Under the pieces are notes generated by a model. That model had not been told where the DNA came from, searched no databases, and worked only from the letters and a program-made list of their open reading frames with translations. The translations under genes and the position numbers were made by a program. DNA of 61,470 nt from Calothrix sp. MO_192.B10 (GTDB lineage Bacteria; Cyanobacteriota; Cyanobacteriia; Cyanobacteriales; Nostocaceae). The stretch is from NCBI GenBank assembly GCA_030065055.1, contig JASJDS010000077.1, forward strand, positions 1-61,470. Direction: 5' to 3'. Positions within the stretch are counted from its first letter, which is position 1. The number at the start of each line of letters is the position of its first letter. Shown here piece by piece: positions 1-9,320 of this stretch.

Positions 1-290
1 TTGCCAAAGTCAACAAAGACTACACATCTCAAGTTTGTCCTCAATGCAATGCCCACACTGGAAAAAAACAGTTAAAAGACAGGATTCATTTTTGTCCGGA
101 ATGCGGCTACACAACACATCGAGATGTAGCAGCAGCACAAATAATTCGCAATCGAGGAATCAACGCGTTGGGACGCAGCGTGGAGCAAATTGCCTGTGGA
201 GACGGTCTGACGGGGACTGGAGACAGTCTAGTTAAGAGTCTAAGAAGCAGGAAAAAGGGTGCACAGGCACGGATTTATCCTGCCTGGTAA
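1..290 (+). CDS. tnpB: IS200/IS605-type TnpB, C-terminal part (5' end outside window)
   Basis: The window opens inside this gene; 95 codons are readable from base 3 to the TAA at 288-290. The fragment holds the TnpB zinc ribbon (CPQC, then CPECG 16 residues later) and the last RuvC motif, HRDVAAAQIIRNRG, whose Asp is a catalytic residue. TnpB is the RNA-guided nuclease of IS200/IS605 elements. A hairpin typical of the element's right end follows at 304-326, so the element ends just before the COP23-like gene. Whether the full gene is intact cannot be judged. Confidence 0.9.
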   Translation, partial: AKVNKDYTSQVCPQCNAHTGKKQLKDRIHFCPECGYTTHRDVAAAQIIRNRGINALGRSVEQIACGDGLTGTGDSLVKSLRSRKKGAQARIYPAW

Positions 291-303
291 TATCCTTTGA
301 GAA

Positions 304-326
304 TCCCTGCGGATTTATCCCAGGGA
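304..326 (+). repeat. IS200/IS605 right-end hairpin
   Basis: TCCCTG (304-309) pairs with CAGGGA (321-326), and GGAT/ATCC continue the stem inside, leaving one bulged C. A subterminal hairpin just after tnpB is the expected right-end structure for Y1 transposases. The same downstream region is where the guide RNA of TnpB normally ends. Confidence 0.7.
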
Positions 327-370
327 GTACGTCAAAATTGATATATGATATTGTTAGAGATGTTACCAAC

Positions 371-1096
371 ATGATGAACCTGCAATCACTAACCCCTATT
401 TTAGGGAAGACGATCAAAATTTTGGGTTCAGTTTCCCTAACAATATTCGCCATTCCTAGCTTTCTGCATCAACCTAGCTATGCTAACAGTAGAACTTTTT
501 ACTGCGCGAAATTGAATGGAGTACCTATAACTTTTACTCGTACCCGATATGGGAAAAGAATACCATTCATTTATTGGAATAAAAGTCAATTTCCACCACC
601 CTGGACTCCTCTACAACGATGTGTGATAGTATCTTGGAGATTTCAGCGTAACTTTGATAACGGAACCCTCAAGATTATTAAAACAGGTATCCTGAGAAAG
701 CAACCGGTAGTTTGTGGTGTAACTCGTCGAAAAGATTCTTGTACCAGCAACACATTACTATTTACCCTGCCACCTGATAGTAATCCCAAACGAGTTTTAT
801 TAAGTCTACTAAATCGTCATCGTTCATCAGAACCTATAGCAAGCGCAAGAAGAGTGAGAAGATATAGGCGAAGAAGATATAGGGGAAGACGACAATATCA
901 ACCATCACCACCAAAAAAACCGCCAACATCAAGAACGCAAGTCACAGAGCAAAGTGGAGCTGCATTTGATGGCTCTGTTAATTCACAAAATTCACAGGTA
1001 ACAGAAACCAGAAGACAACCACAAAATCAAAATAGAGATGGTATTTATGTTGATCGCGATAGTGTATATGTAGATATGGAAACCTATTTAAAATAA
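371..1096 (+). CDS. COP23-like secreted protein
   Basis: This 241-residue protein resembles the cyanobacterial COP23 (circadian oscillating protein) family. Recognisable parts are FYCAKLNGVPITFTR near the mature N-terminus, PLQRCVIVSWRFQ, GILRKQPVVCGVTR, and a late segment ending in NPKRVLLSLLNRH. Four cysteines lie in this core. A hydrophobic signal peptide precedes an Ala-rich cleavage region (PSYANS). I chose the ATG at 371 because a TTG start at 338 only adds a polar extension before the signal peptide. The C-terminal third is Arg-rich, then Gln/Asn-rich, and probably disordered. Its cellular function is not known to me. It starts 45 bp after the IS605 right-end hairpin, so its native promoter may be displaced. 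Confidence 0.7.
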   Translation: MMNLQSLTPILGKTIKILGSVSLTIFAIPSFLHQPSYANSRTFYCAKLNGVPITFTRTRYGKRIPFIYWNKSQFPPPWTPLQRCVIVSWRFQRNFDNGTLKIIKTGILRKQPVVCGVTRRKDSCTSNTLLFTLPPDSNPKRVLLSLLNRHRSSEPIASARRVRRYRRRRYRGRRQYQPSPPKKPPTSRTQVTEQSGAAFDGSVNSQNSQVTETRRQPQNQNRDGIYVDRDSVYVDMETYLK

Positions 1097-1100
1097 TATT

Positions 1101-1269
1101 CTAGTACGTTGTGGCAGGAATAAAGCAACCATTTATAAAAGGTCAAAGCCAGAAAACACATTACTTTTGACTTTTGACTCCTTCGGAGTTCGCCATTTGC
1201 TTTATGCCGGGGAACCCGTCCACCGCAATGGCTCACTTTTGACTTTTGACTTCCGCGCAGCGGTACTAG
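1101..1269. repeat. Dispersed inverted-repeat element, CTAGTACGT family, copy 1
   Basis: The element starts CTAGTACGTTGTGGC and ends GCGGTACTAG, so its tips are inverted repeats. About 70 bp at the left matches 40965-41075 nearly base for base, including the stretch AAGCAACCATTTATAAAAGG. Its right tip supplies the TAG stop codon of the neighbouring minus-strand gene. Confidence 0.65.
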
Positions 1270-2129
1270 GGATTACAGTACATACACTGTGCAGGATTGG
1301 CAAATTTGCTACCATTGGGAAATAGTTTTTCTTGGGTGAAATCACATTTTTGGCATTGATATACTACAGCCTTAGTTAAAGCAGTTGGCATATGACAAAG
1401 TTCGCAAGGTAATCCTGGAATTGTGCGAGTAATATCAAAGCCTGGTGTTGAACATTGAGGGCAAAGAGTATTAATTTTTTTAACTAAATTATGGGTTGCT
1501 TTGGCAATATTTTTCATGCGGGTTGGATTGTACATTGCCCGCATATCGGTTTCTAAATGAGCTTTCCCAGTGGGTGACTTTTCCAATACAAAATTTACTG
1601 CTTCTACTAGTTTCTCTTCTGTAATAATTCCCTTAATTACATCACTACTATCCTTGGGTAACTCTTCGGGCATCACAACCAAACCATGTTCTGGAAAACC
1701 AACATTCTCAGCAAAATTTAATGCTTGGTTGACATTCTCAACTACGAGATGACTATGATTAGTTTCTGTGGAAAATGCTTCACCAATAATTTCGATATCT
1801 TGTTCTTTATCGATGAAAATAACAATTTCTCGATTACTCGCAATATAAGGCAAACTGGGATGGGGAGCAAAACTACCTTCACTAGCAATAGCAATACTTC
1901 CATCTGTAATTTCTAGGGCTTTTTCTGCTTTTAATCTAGCTGTTTCAATTTGATTTCCTGGTCTTTTAATTTCTCTGGTAAAAGTACCAAAAATATCTGT
2001 ATTAAAATCTGGTGGAACCATAACTATCAAACCTAATTCATTGTCCAAAATTGGAGCAATCACCCTCTCTTTTTGATGCATGGTAGCTAGAATTGCAACT
2101 TGATTAATAAATAATGCTTCCCTGACCAT
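1266..2129 (-). CDS. DUF6671-type zinc-binding protein
   Basis: This 287-residue protein matches my recollection of the DUF6671 family, which has no assigned activity. The N-terminal two thirds are an alpha/beta domain with the segments KERVIAPIL, FGTFTREIKRPGNQ and SEGSFAPHP. The C-terminal 60 residues carry four Cys pairs (CPQC, CELC, CQKC, CMYC), consistent with a double zinc ribbon. The protein ends in CMYCNP. The ATG at 2129 starts the conserved region directly. The gene stands alone, and the tip of an inverted-repeat element forms its stop codon. It is likely soluble, as no signal or membrane segment is seen. Confidence 0.7.
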   Translation of the reverse strand: MVREALFINQVAILATMHQKERVIAPILDNELGLIVMVPPDFNTDIFGTFTREIKRPGNQIETARLKAEKALEITDGSIAIASEGSFAPHPSLPYIASNREIVIFIDKEQDIEIIGEAFSTETNHSHLVVENVNQALNFAENVGFPEHGLVVMPEELPKDSSDVIKGIITEEKLVEAVNFVLEKSPTGKAHLETDMRAMYNPTRMKNIAKATHNLVKKINTLCPQCSTPGFDITRTIPGLPCELCHMPTALTKAVVYQCQKCDFTQEKLFPNGSKFANPAQCMYCNP

Positions 2130-2504
2130 TGTTTACCTTTGATTTTGAATCTGATTTTCAGTCAGACAGAAATTTTCAGTTCCCTATTCCTGACTCTGGG
2201 TTCTTTGTGCCTCTGCGGTTAATTAAGATTACTATAAGGATGCAGCAAATCAAATCCCTTAAAGATTTACTTTGCTACTCGTAATTAAAATCAGGGGTTT
2301 CAAACAGCGGACACTGTATTTTTTGCACTATGTATCTCACCCTCTAGGTATCTCCACTATCATTTCTATACAGATATACCTTTAGATAGATTGACAAAAT
2401 GTACTCTTTTTAAACTGAAACTACCCTGTTCCGAGGTAACTTCAGTTTAAAGCATTACTAATTCCTGTACATCCTCAATATTGATTCAAAAAGTCTATAA
2501 CTCT

Positions 2505-2613
2505 GAAGAAACACAGGGAACAGGCAACAGGGAACAGGCAACAGGGTAAGAGGAAGGAAGTGTTTCTTTCATTTGTTGTTAGCGCGGAAATTGCGGTAGT
2601 CGGAGGCTCATAT
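2505..2613. repeat. Dispersed repeat, ACACAGGGAA family, copy 1
   Basis: A stretch running from ACACAGGGAACAGG through GGAAGTGTTTCTTTCATT to GCGGTAGTCGGAGGCT matches 57198-57290, downstream of crtR, with small differences. The direct repeat GGGAACAGGCAACA occurs twice inside this copy. Confidence 0.6.
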
Positions 2614-3157
2614 CTTGCACTTATCCGTATAAACCAGGGGAAACTTAAAATAAACGCAATAAAGCTACATTATTTTACTTGGCTTTTATCGATAAATTAA
2701 GTTTTTAGACTTAATACTGAGTTATTAAATTACATTAACTTTTCTTGGTACAAGATGTGAGAACAGGCATAAATATAATGGTTTTCATTTGAATACAATA
2801 CAAAAATCACAATGTTTAAACCAACTAAAAATGCCACTCTTACTTGAAAATACCACTAATAGCTTTATCTAAATTTGTATTTCACTCAACCGAGACATAA
2901 TACTTGTCAAATTATTCTCTCATCAATAATGAAAAATAAAAAAAACAAAGTAATACTGGGAAGCAGTTTAAACCCGGATTTCTCACCACATTTCTCAAAG
3001 CCTTATAAAACCTAGATTTATGCATTTCACACTATACCAAAATTTTTGCCCATCAAAAATGCCCCAAATGGATTCTGGGTAAAGATTACGGTAAATGCTA
3101 ACGCCAAACTTGTGAGAAATGCGGGTAAAGTATTATCCTATAATAAGTATTACTAAT

Positions 3158-3323
3158 AGGACTTACGCAAATGACATATATTTACTGTAGGGGAGGCAAA
3201 ATGCGGTGTAGATTCTCTGACCGCATTATTGCCGTTGCGTGACGCTGCGGGAATATTTGAACGTAGCAATGGGACTGGTAACCTCACGCACCAATCACCG
3301 ATTGTGACAATTGCGTAAGTCCT
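3158..3323. repeat. Small inverted-repeat element, TTGCGTAAGTCC family, copy 1
   Basis: AGGACTTACGCAA and TTGCGTAAGTCCT are perfect 13-bp inverted tips of a 166-bp element with no coding capacity. Two further copies are at 18018-18105 (inverted and shortened) and 37857-37944 (right part only). Confidence 0.8.
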
Positions 3324-3477
3324 GACTAAATAGCATTACGATATACATGGTATGAGTCAAGAGCTTTATTCAGTAAATATTTCTAATTCTGAATGGAAAT
3401 TAATTAAGCTGATGATTCCACAGTAGCGCAAGCGTGGAATATGTGCCTTATTTTCAAGATATGCAAGGAAGATAGAT

Positions 3478-4227
3478 GTGGGAGTAGTGTATATAGGCGA
3501 TCGCGCTGCTGGTAAAACCCATTTAGCAATGGAGTTGTCCAACCCAAAAAATGAATATGTCAAAGTAGATAATCTCGATTATGAAAATCTCAAACTTCAA
3601 TTGCTGGATGAAAACTCCCAAGCGAAACCAACGGATGCCAATAAAGCTACCTATGAAAGCTACTTAGATATCCAAGTACGACTACCCACGGGTAATAAAC
3701 AAGTATTTGTAGATTGGATAGATACACCAGGAGAAGTATGGCGCAAAAGTTGGCAAACAGATAACCCAAATGAGTGGAGTAGATTCTTAGAAACCATACG
3801 TCAAAGTGAAGGCATTTTGCTGATTCTGCCACCTCATCGAGGACTAGCCTTTAAACAAGGAGTAGATATAGAGCAATTTATGAGCCAACAGCAATGGTCT
3901 ACTAGATTTGACCGTTGGGTAGATTTTTTTCGTCAGGATTGTCCCAAAGCAAGACATATTTTAATTTGTTTAAATAAAGCAGATCTTTTTTGCGATATCC
4001 AACAAGAAGCATCGAAACTTGCCTACAATCCCTACGGTGCTCAAATGAATTGGCAAAAACGCCATACCTATGTTTTTCAAAGATACTTTAGACCAATTCA
4101 CTCGCAATTAGCAAAAATTAATCAAAATATTTCCGGCTTATCAGTTCGTTGTTTTATTACGAGTATTTATAATCGCTCTTTATTGGAATTACCTTGGATT
4201 TACTTGGGTAGTTTTTTGGCTAAGTAG
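3478..4227 (+). CDS. Small P-loop GTPase-like protein, first of three in the cluster
   Basis: This 249-residue protein has a P-loop (GDRAAGKT, residues 7-14), a Walker-B/switch motif DTPGE (82-86) and a base-recognition motif NKAD (166-169), as in TRAFAC-type GTPases. It has no signal or membrane segment. The start is GTG at 3478, chosen because AAGGAA at 3465-3470 is well spaced before it and the P-loop must sit near the N-terminus. It is the first gene of a co-directional run through 17848 and is followed 16 bp later by a related protein. Of the three, it alone keeps a canonical NKxD, so it is the best candidate for true GTP binding. The downstream effector is unknown. Confidence 0.75.
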   Translation: MGVVYIGDRAAGKTHLAMELSNPKNEYVKVDNLDYENLKLQLLDENSQAKPTDANKATYESYLDIQVRLPTGNKQVFVDWIDTPGEVWRKSWQTDNPNEWSRFLETIRQSEGILLILPPHRGLAFKQGVDIEQFMSQQQWSTRFDRWVDFFRQDCPKARHILICLNKADLFCDIQQEASKLAYNPYGAQMNWQKRHTYVFQRYFRPIHSQLAKINQNISGLSVRCFITSIYNRSLLELPWIYLGSFLAK

Positions 4228-4243
4228 TGGAGGCAAATAATAT

Positions 4244-5068
4244 ATGGGAAATATTCGCGTCATTGGTCCACGAGGTTCTGGTAAAACCACTTATCTCGCT
4301 GCTTTAGCCTACCAGCCAGCCAAAGCAATTGGAAAAATGAGAAACTTCTCTGTAACAGCTATCAATGACGATACCAGAAGATTAGCAGAAAAAGCTGAAA
4401 ATATTATTGTCGAAGCTGAATCATTAGAGCCTACTGGTGTATTAGTGAGAAGAATTGATGATGTACCAATTTATTCATTCAATATAGAAATCAACAGTTT
4501 ATTTAACGGTAAAGAGAAAATTAACTTAGTAGTTAGAGACTATCCCGGTGAAATTTTTGATGAATTAGAACAAGGTGCAATTAATGAAATACAAACAGAA
4601 TTTATTGAAGAATGCTTAACCAAAGATGTGGTTGGCTGTTTGATTATGCTCACTGAATGGAAGAAAGGAACAGATAAGTTTTATAGTCGAGTACTGCAAC
4701 GCTTTACTAAATTAATGGATACTTATGATAGAGCTAATGATTTACGCCTGGCTGTGGTCATGAGTAAATGCGAACGTGGGGAACTTTGGCCTGGTCGTAT
4801 TGACCCAGAAATTGATTTATTTGATGTTCATTTACCTAAAACAAAAGCAGTTTTGCAAGATAGAATTCCGACTAAAAATTTACAGTTTTATGCCATATCA
4901 ACCTTCGGCGTTCTGGGACGTAAAAATCCTCGGCCAAACCGGATTGAAGAATGGGGAACTGATGGCAGAAATTCTGTATTGCGAGAGCCTGAACGTTGGC
5001 AACCCTATGGTTTAATTTCCCCTCTTTATTGGCTGAGTACAGGTAAGAGGATGAGAAATGATGCGTAA
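4244..5068 (+). CDS. P-loop GTPase-like protein, second of three
   Basis: This 274-residue protein has the P-loop GPRGSGKTT (8-16) and the switch motif DYPGE (99-103). Where GTPases carry NKxD it has SKCE (174-177), so specificity for guanine is doubtful. GGAGG just upstream of the ATG is a good ribosome site. The C-terminal segment (ending in RWQPYGLISPLYWLSTG) closely matches that of the third protein, marking the two as paralogues. Its last 11 bases overlap the next start, which suggests translational coupling. It is cytosolic by sequence. Its role within the cluster is inferred only from context. Confidence 0.75.
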   Translation: MGNIRVIGPRGSGKTTYLAALAYQPAKAIGKMRNFSVTAINDDTRRLAEKAENIIVEAESLEPTGVLVRRIDDVPIYSFNIEINSLFNGKEKINLVVRDYPGEIFDELEQGAINEIQTEFIEECLTKDVVGCLIMLTEWKKGTDKFYSRVLQRFTKLMDTYDRANDLRLAVVMSKCERGELWPGRIDPEIDLFDVHLPKTKAVLQDRIPTKNLQFYAISTFGVLGRKNPRPNRIEEWGTDGRNSVLREPERWQPYGLISPLYWLSTGKRMRNDA

Positions 5069-5963
5069 TTTATTCAAGAAGACTACCTCCCAACCACAGC
5101 AAAGTAGTGCAGTAATCAGGGTAATTGGCGATCGCGCTTCTGGGAAAACGACCTATATGGCATCTCTGGCACGTTGGCCAAATGCAGACCCTACTAGTCC
5201 AGTACAGTCGGTAATCCCAGTGAATGAAGAAGGGAAAGAACTGATTAGTAAGGCTCAGGACTTACTTGAGCAAGGACTGGAGCTAGAACCAAGTGCTTTA
5301 GATGCTAGTGCATCACAGATGAAGGACTACAGCCTCAAGATTACCCTCAAGGGACAGTTTTCTTGGAAGAATCCCAAAGCCAAAATGGGTTCCCAATTGA
5401 TAAATCTTAATATCAGTTGCAAGGACTACGCAGGGGAGTTTTTTAATGACCTTCTCTATCAAGCAGGGAACCCAAAGTTACAAGATTACCTAGAAGATTG
5501 CTTACAGGCTACAGGGATTATGTTCTTAGTTGATGGTAACAGCCGTCGCAAGGATGCAGAATATGCTACTGGTTTAGAAAGGTTTTTGATTTCTCTTGAC
5601 CGTACCGCCATTGGAATATCAAAGCGGAGAATCTGCTTAGTTTTGACCAAATGCGAACAATCAGAACTGTGGGTAAATCGCGATCAGCCTGCTTTTGTTG
5701 CTCAGGCGCGTTTTCCCCAAGTCTGTAGACAATTACAGATGTGGCAACAGATGGGTGCTGGGAATGTAGATTACTTTACTAATTCGGCTTTTGGTATGTT
5801 GGGGAAAAATTTCCCAGAACCAAATGTAGATTTGCTCAGTCGCAATCGGGATGGAGTCACCGCAGTCATTAAAGACCCCAAGCGTTGGCGACCTTTTGGC
5901 TTAGTGGCTCCGATTTACTGGTTGTGTACAGGTCAACGACATCAGGAATTAGATAAGGGATGA
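5058..5963 (+). CDS. P-loop GTPase-like protein, third of three
   Basis: This 301-residue paralogue of the previous protein has the P-loop GDRASGKTT (24-32), the switch motif DYAGE (123-127) and TKCE (197-200) in place of NKxD. It ends in RWRPFGLVAPIYWLCTG, matching the second protein. A polar 20-residue N-terminal extension precedes the P-loop. Two ATGs in tandem at 5058 and 5061 are both usable, with AGAGG upstream. The gene overlaps the preceding stop and is followed 4 bp later by the large GTPase-associated gene. The tight packing argues for a complex made in fixed proportion. Confidence 0.75.
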   Translation: MMRNLFKKTTSQPQQSSAVIRVIGDRASGKTTYMASLARWPNADPTSPVQSVIPVNEEGKELISKAQDLLEQGLELEPSALDASASQMKDYSLKITLKGQFSWKNPKAKMGSQLINLNISCKDYAGEFFNDLLYQAGNPKLQDYLEDCLQATGIMFLVDGNSRRKDAEYATGLERFLISLDRTAIGISKRRICLVLTKCEQSELWVNRDQPAFVAQARFPQVCRQLQMWQQMGAGNVDYFTNSAFGMLGKNFPEPNVDLLSRNRDGVTAVIKDPKRWRPFGLVAPIYWLCTGQRHQELDKG

Positions 5964-5967
5964 GCAT

Positions 5968-8187
5968 ATGAATTCACCAATGATTGAAATTCACGAATTC
6001 AGTACTGGTATTCGTCCGGAGAGAACACTTGATGGTGGCTGGGTGTCCCGGGGATTTACCGGACAGTATATGAATATGACCCTTCCATCTATTCCCCCTG
6101 TTGTTGAAGGTTCCATTGCTAATCGGGAATTTGCTCTGACTGAGGGTGCTTCTCGTAATAGTCCAGGGCTTATCGGACGAGTAGTGGGAAGTGGAGGAGA
6201 AGCTTGGTCTGTGGTGGCTATAGTTACGCGGGGAAAAGATGAAAAAGGGCGTAGTTTGTCTGTTTATCGTTATTTTTTGTGTCGGGGTGAAAACAACCTC
6301 AGGCTAATACTAGGTTGGTGGGAAAATCAAGATATGCCACGGTTTAATCCTTTTGACACTAGAACATTAGGTAGACCACACCTTTTTGATGCAGATTCTC
6401 TTCAACCTCCAGATTTACATCAAGAAGCACTTGCTTTACCAGTTAATCAACCTGAACCGATACTGCTACCCCCAGAACAGCGATACGATTTGCAGACAAT
6501 AAATGCTTTAGCATTCAAAAAATTCAATCTTCAAAACAAAATTCAACCCGTATCTTGGGCATTTAATGTGGAAGCACTGGAACAACCCAGACGATTTCAG
6601 GTGATTTATGCGGCAAGTCCACGTGGTTATGAAATATTAGATAGAGCAATAAAGAATACCCCCAAACTTTTAGGGCCAGTTATTGGAGATGAAGAGGCGA
6701 TTAAGTCAGCAATTCGGGGTTTAATGAATAGTTCTCAGGTAAGACGTGAAGCAGTGCAAACAATTACTGAGGCTCTACAAAATAAGCAAATTAGTAAAGA
6801 ATATTGGCATAGTTGGTTTAATGGACAGGGAGCGGACACTGCTATTAGCCAAAAAATTTATACTCCACAAATGGTGAGGCTAATTACCCTCAGGGCGATG
6901 GTAATACCGGAGACTCTGCCAGAATTTTTGGCTTGGTTGAATATCAAAGGGGATAAAAAACCAGATGAACATCAAAAAGTTTCTTTGGAGTTTCAATCTG
7001 CCATCCGCGATTTAGATTTATTTCCTAAAGAGAAGCTTGCAGATGGAATCAAGTTTATTCTGCCAAAACTGTTGGAAAAAGAAATTACGCCTGAGTCTGT
7101 AAATTGGTTGCTCATGGTAAAAGGCAGTGCTTGGTTTACTTGTCGTAAAAAATTCACAGATGATGTTGAGGCTGATTTAAATAAAATTGCTAACCATGGG
7201 CAATCGACTCATGTCAATACTTTTCAAGAACGACCCAGCTTATCTCAAGAAGATTTTAAATGTGGTTTTGGAATTTGGAAGGAATTAATAAAATATTGGC
7301 AACACATTCCACACAGTTCTAAATATACCTCAAATATTTACAAGCCCTTAGCTGAGTTATTTAAGTATATGAAAGACTATCTACTGTCAGCTTTTTTTTA
7401 TCAAGTAAGTGATGGTGTAGTTCCTAAGTATATATATAATAATGTTTCTAGTCAGCCTGTTTTCGGTTTACCTATCAAACCCAAGGTTAGTCGATTTGAG
7501 CGTTTTCTTGAATTTATTCAAGATAATCCTGAATTTTTTATTGTTGTAGGAATATGGATTTTTTTTGGATTGGGATTATATATATATAAATTTGTGATTT
7601 TAGCTAGTAATGTCAGCTCTTCAAATGAGCAGGATAAGGTAATTTATAAAACCTCTGAATCTACAAGTCAAAAAGGTTCAAATTCGCCGACTCCCCAAAC
7701 TGAATTGTTCTGTAAAAATAGTGCTCGCCCAAGATTTAAAGAAATACCTAAGAATAAGCAGAAAAAAGCTATAGATAATTTTGGAACAACGAAAAAAGCA
7801 ATTACCGGACTTGTTGATCAACTTGCAATAGAACTAGTTCAAGAAAGAGTTAAAAAAGGGAAGATCCAACAAACAGAAAAGAAAGGGACGGAAGAACAAT
7901 TCAAGAAATATATCAAAGAAACAGCAATAAAATGTATTTTAAGTAATTCAGTAAATCCCAAAAAATCTGGTTTAGACTATGCATCAACATTTGAAAAAAA
8001 TAAATCATATAATCGAAAAGCATGGATAAATGCTATCTATAACTACCAGATAAATAAAGATTACAAAAATGGATATGGTATCATTAATCCCCCTAATGAT
8101 GAAGATAAATCTAATGATGAAGATAAATTTCAAACATATAAAGACTTGAGAAAAGATATAAAAGAATACTTAAATCAACAATCTTAA
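5968..8187 (+). CDS. GTPase-associated protein (GAP1-like) with one membrane segment
   Basis: This 739-residue protein opens with a domain (residues 1-140: MIEIHEFSTGIRPERTLDGG, then AWSVVAIVTRG and YRYFLCRG) resembling the N-terminal domain of GAP1-type GTPase-associated proteins from predicted NTP-dependent conflict systems. That match is by eye. The middle (about 190-515) is helical and resembles no catalytic family I know. One strong membrane helix lies at about 525-548. The remaining 190 residues are Lys-rich and predicted outside the membrane core. The gene starts 4 bp after the third GTPase-like gene, with AAGGGA as ribosome site. It may anchor the three NTPases to the membrane. Confidence 0.55.
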   Translation: MNSPMIEIHEFSTGIRPERTLDGGWVSRGFTGQYMNMTLPSIPPVVEGSIANREFALTEGASRNSPGLIGRVVGSGGEAWSVVAIVTRGKDEKGRSLSVYRYFLCRGENNLRLILGWWENQDMPRFNPFDTRTLGRPHLFDADSLQPPDLHQEALALPVNQPEPILLPPEQRYDLQTINALAFKKFNLQNKIQPVSWAFNVEALEQPRRFQVIYAASPRGYEILDRAIKNTPKLLGPVIGDEEAIKSAIRGLMNSSQVRREAVQTITEALQNKQISKEYWHSWFNGQGADTAISQKIYTPQMVRLITLRAMVIPETLPEFLAWLNIKGDKKPDEHQKVSLEFQSAIRDLDLFPKEKLADGIKFILPKLLEKEITPESVNWLLMVKGSAWFTCRKKFTDDVEADLNKIANHGQSTHVNTFQERPSLSQEDFKCGFGIWKELIKYWQHIPHSSKYTSNIYKPLAELFKYMKDYLLSAFFYQVSDGVVPKYIYNNVSSQPVFGLPIKPKVSRFERFLEFIQDNPEFFIVVGIWIFFGLGLYIYKFVILASNVSSSNEQDKVIYKTSESTSQKGSNSPTPQTELFCKNSARPRFKEIPKNKQKKAIDNFGTTKKAITGLVDQLAIELVQERVKKGKIQQTEKKGTEEQFKKYIKETAIKCILSNSVNPKKSGLDYASTFEKNKSYNRKAWINAIYNYQINKDYKNGYGIINPPNDEDKSNDEDKFQTYKDLRKDIKEYLNQQS

Positions 8188-8228
8188 GAGTTCAACATAT
8201 TATAAATAAGATAATAATCAATAAAAAA

Positions 8229-9320
8229 ATGAGAATCTATCTTTACATATTAGCTGGAATAACATCAGCATTAATCGGCTGGAACGTGGGTCAATTCTTC
8301 CTTACCGATTTAGGTTTACTGCAACAATTTCCAGAAGTAATTTTATTCCCCTGCATCGCCATTTCCTTAGCAATTGGTATGGTGATGAATGAAATATTTA
8401 TCAGTAACCCCACCAGATGGAAACTGAGCTTTCGTATTGCTAAAACTCCTCTACTAATTGCCCTTGTTCTAGGGCTTTTAGCAGGCTTAATTGCTGGGGG
8501 TATTTCCCAAATTTTATTTCTACCCCAAATTCGCCTTCCCACTCCCATTATTAGAATCTTTAGCTGGCTTTTTATTGGTGCTTCAGTCGGTCTAGCTGAG
8601 GGTTTAAGCTGGCGTTGGCATAGTATGGAAGCAGGTGACCCTAAACGCTTTTGGCAAAGGTTTAAAGCTAGCGTAATTGGTGCTAGTGCTGCGAGTTTAT
8701 TGGCTGCGGGACTTTTTGAATTTATTCGCTTATCTTTAGGTACAACACCACCTGATGGGTTTAAAAATATTGAAGACCCTTTAGGATTTTCGATTTTGGG
8801 TCTATTTTTAGGTTTAGTTTTTAGTATTACCAATTCACCCAGTTACCTAGGTGCTTTGCGAGCTGGTGCAGGTTTTGAATATACAGGCCCAAATTATTAT
8901 CTGGATATAGACCCAGAACTTACTGCTGATAATCAAAAATCTTCATACATTGACAGGTCAGTACTGAAATTTGTCAGCGAAGATTATACAGATGAAATAG
9001 AAGAAGGTTTATCTATCCAACTACCTGGTTCTGGAATCATTAGAATCGGTTCTGCGGTCAAAAAAGCAAATATTTATATACCGGATTTGCCACTCCACAT
9101 TGCAGATTTAATCCTCAAAAAGCGCGAAGCTATATTATCCCCAAATCCTCAGCAGTTTCACAATATTGAAGTTAACGGCGAACGTTTAACTGACCGTAAA
9201 AATATTCCTTTAAAACACAACTACGTTTTGACATTTCATCCAGTACCAATGGACGGTAATCATGAAGAAAAAATTTATCGATTCGTCTATTATAATCGCT
9301 TCCTTGACCCGCAAGCTTAG
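8229..9320 (+). CDS. Polytopic membrane protein with degenerate FHA-like C-terminal domain
   Basis: This 363-residue protein has about six hydrophobic segments in residues 1-210 (for example ILAGITSALIGWNVG and LIALVLGLLAGLIAGG), followed by a soluble domain. The soluble part (about 240-360) has the FHA pattern: SIQLPGSGIIRIG, a run including DLPLHIADLI, then EVNGERLTD. The Arg that follows Gly in the first FHA loop is replaced (RIGS), so phosphothreonine binding may be altered. The 3' end overlaps the next vWA gene by 59 bp, an unusually long overlap suggesting linked translation. It probably presents a docking domain on the cytosolic face. Confidence 0.6.
   Translation: MRIYLYILAGITSALIGWNVGQFFLTDLGLLQQFPEVILFPCIAISLAIGMVMNEIFISNPTRWKLSFRIAKTPLLIALVLGLLAGLIAGGISQILFLPQIRLPTPIIRIFSWLFIGASVGLAEGLSWRWHSMEAGDPKRFWQRFKASVIGASAASLLAAGLFEFIRLSLGTTPPDGFKNIEDPLGFSILGLFLGLVFSITNSPSYLGALRAGAGFEYTGPNYYLDIDPELTADNQKSSYIDRSVLKFVSEDYTDEIEEGLSIQLPGSGIIRIGSAVKKANIYIPDLPLHIADLILKKREAILSPNPQQFHNIEVNGERLTDRKNIPLKHNYVLTFHPVPMDGNHEEKIYRFVYYNRFLDPQA

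Larger units (their letters stand above)
2130..3477. other. Gene-poor AT-rich intergenic region
   Basis: No credible protein-coding frame was found in 1.35 kb. It holds a dispersed repeat at 2505-2613 and an inverted-repeat element at 3158-3323. The last 150 bp before the GTPase gene at 3478 would hold the signalling-cluster promoter. No clear -10/-35 pair stands out. Confidence 0.6.

Noticed and set aside
8291-8833. 180-codon antisense frame under the membrane FHA-like gene
   Set aside because: It is a shadow of a hydrophobic coding region; composition is Lys/Pro-rich without domain or start signals.
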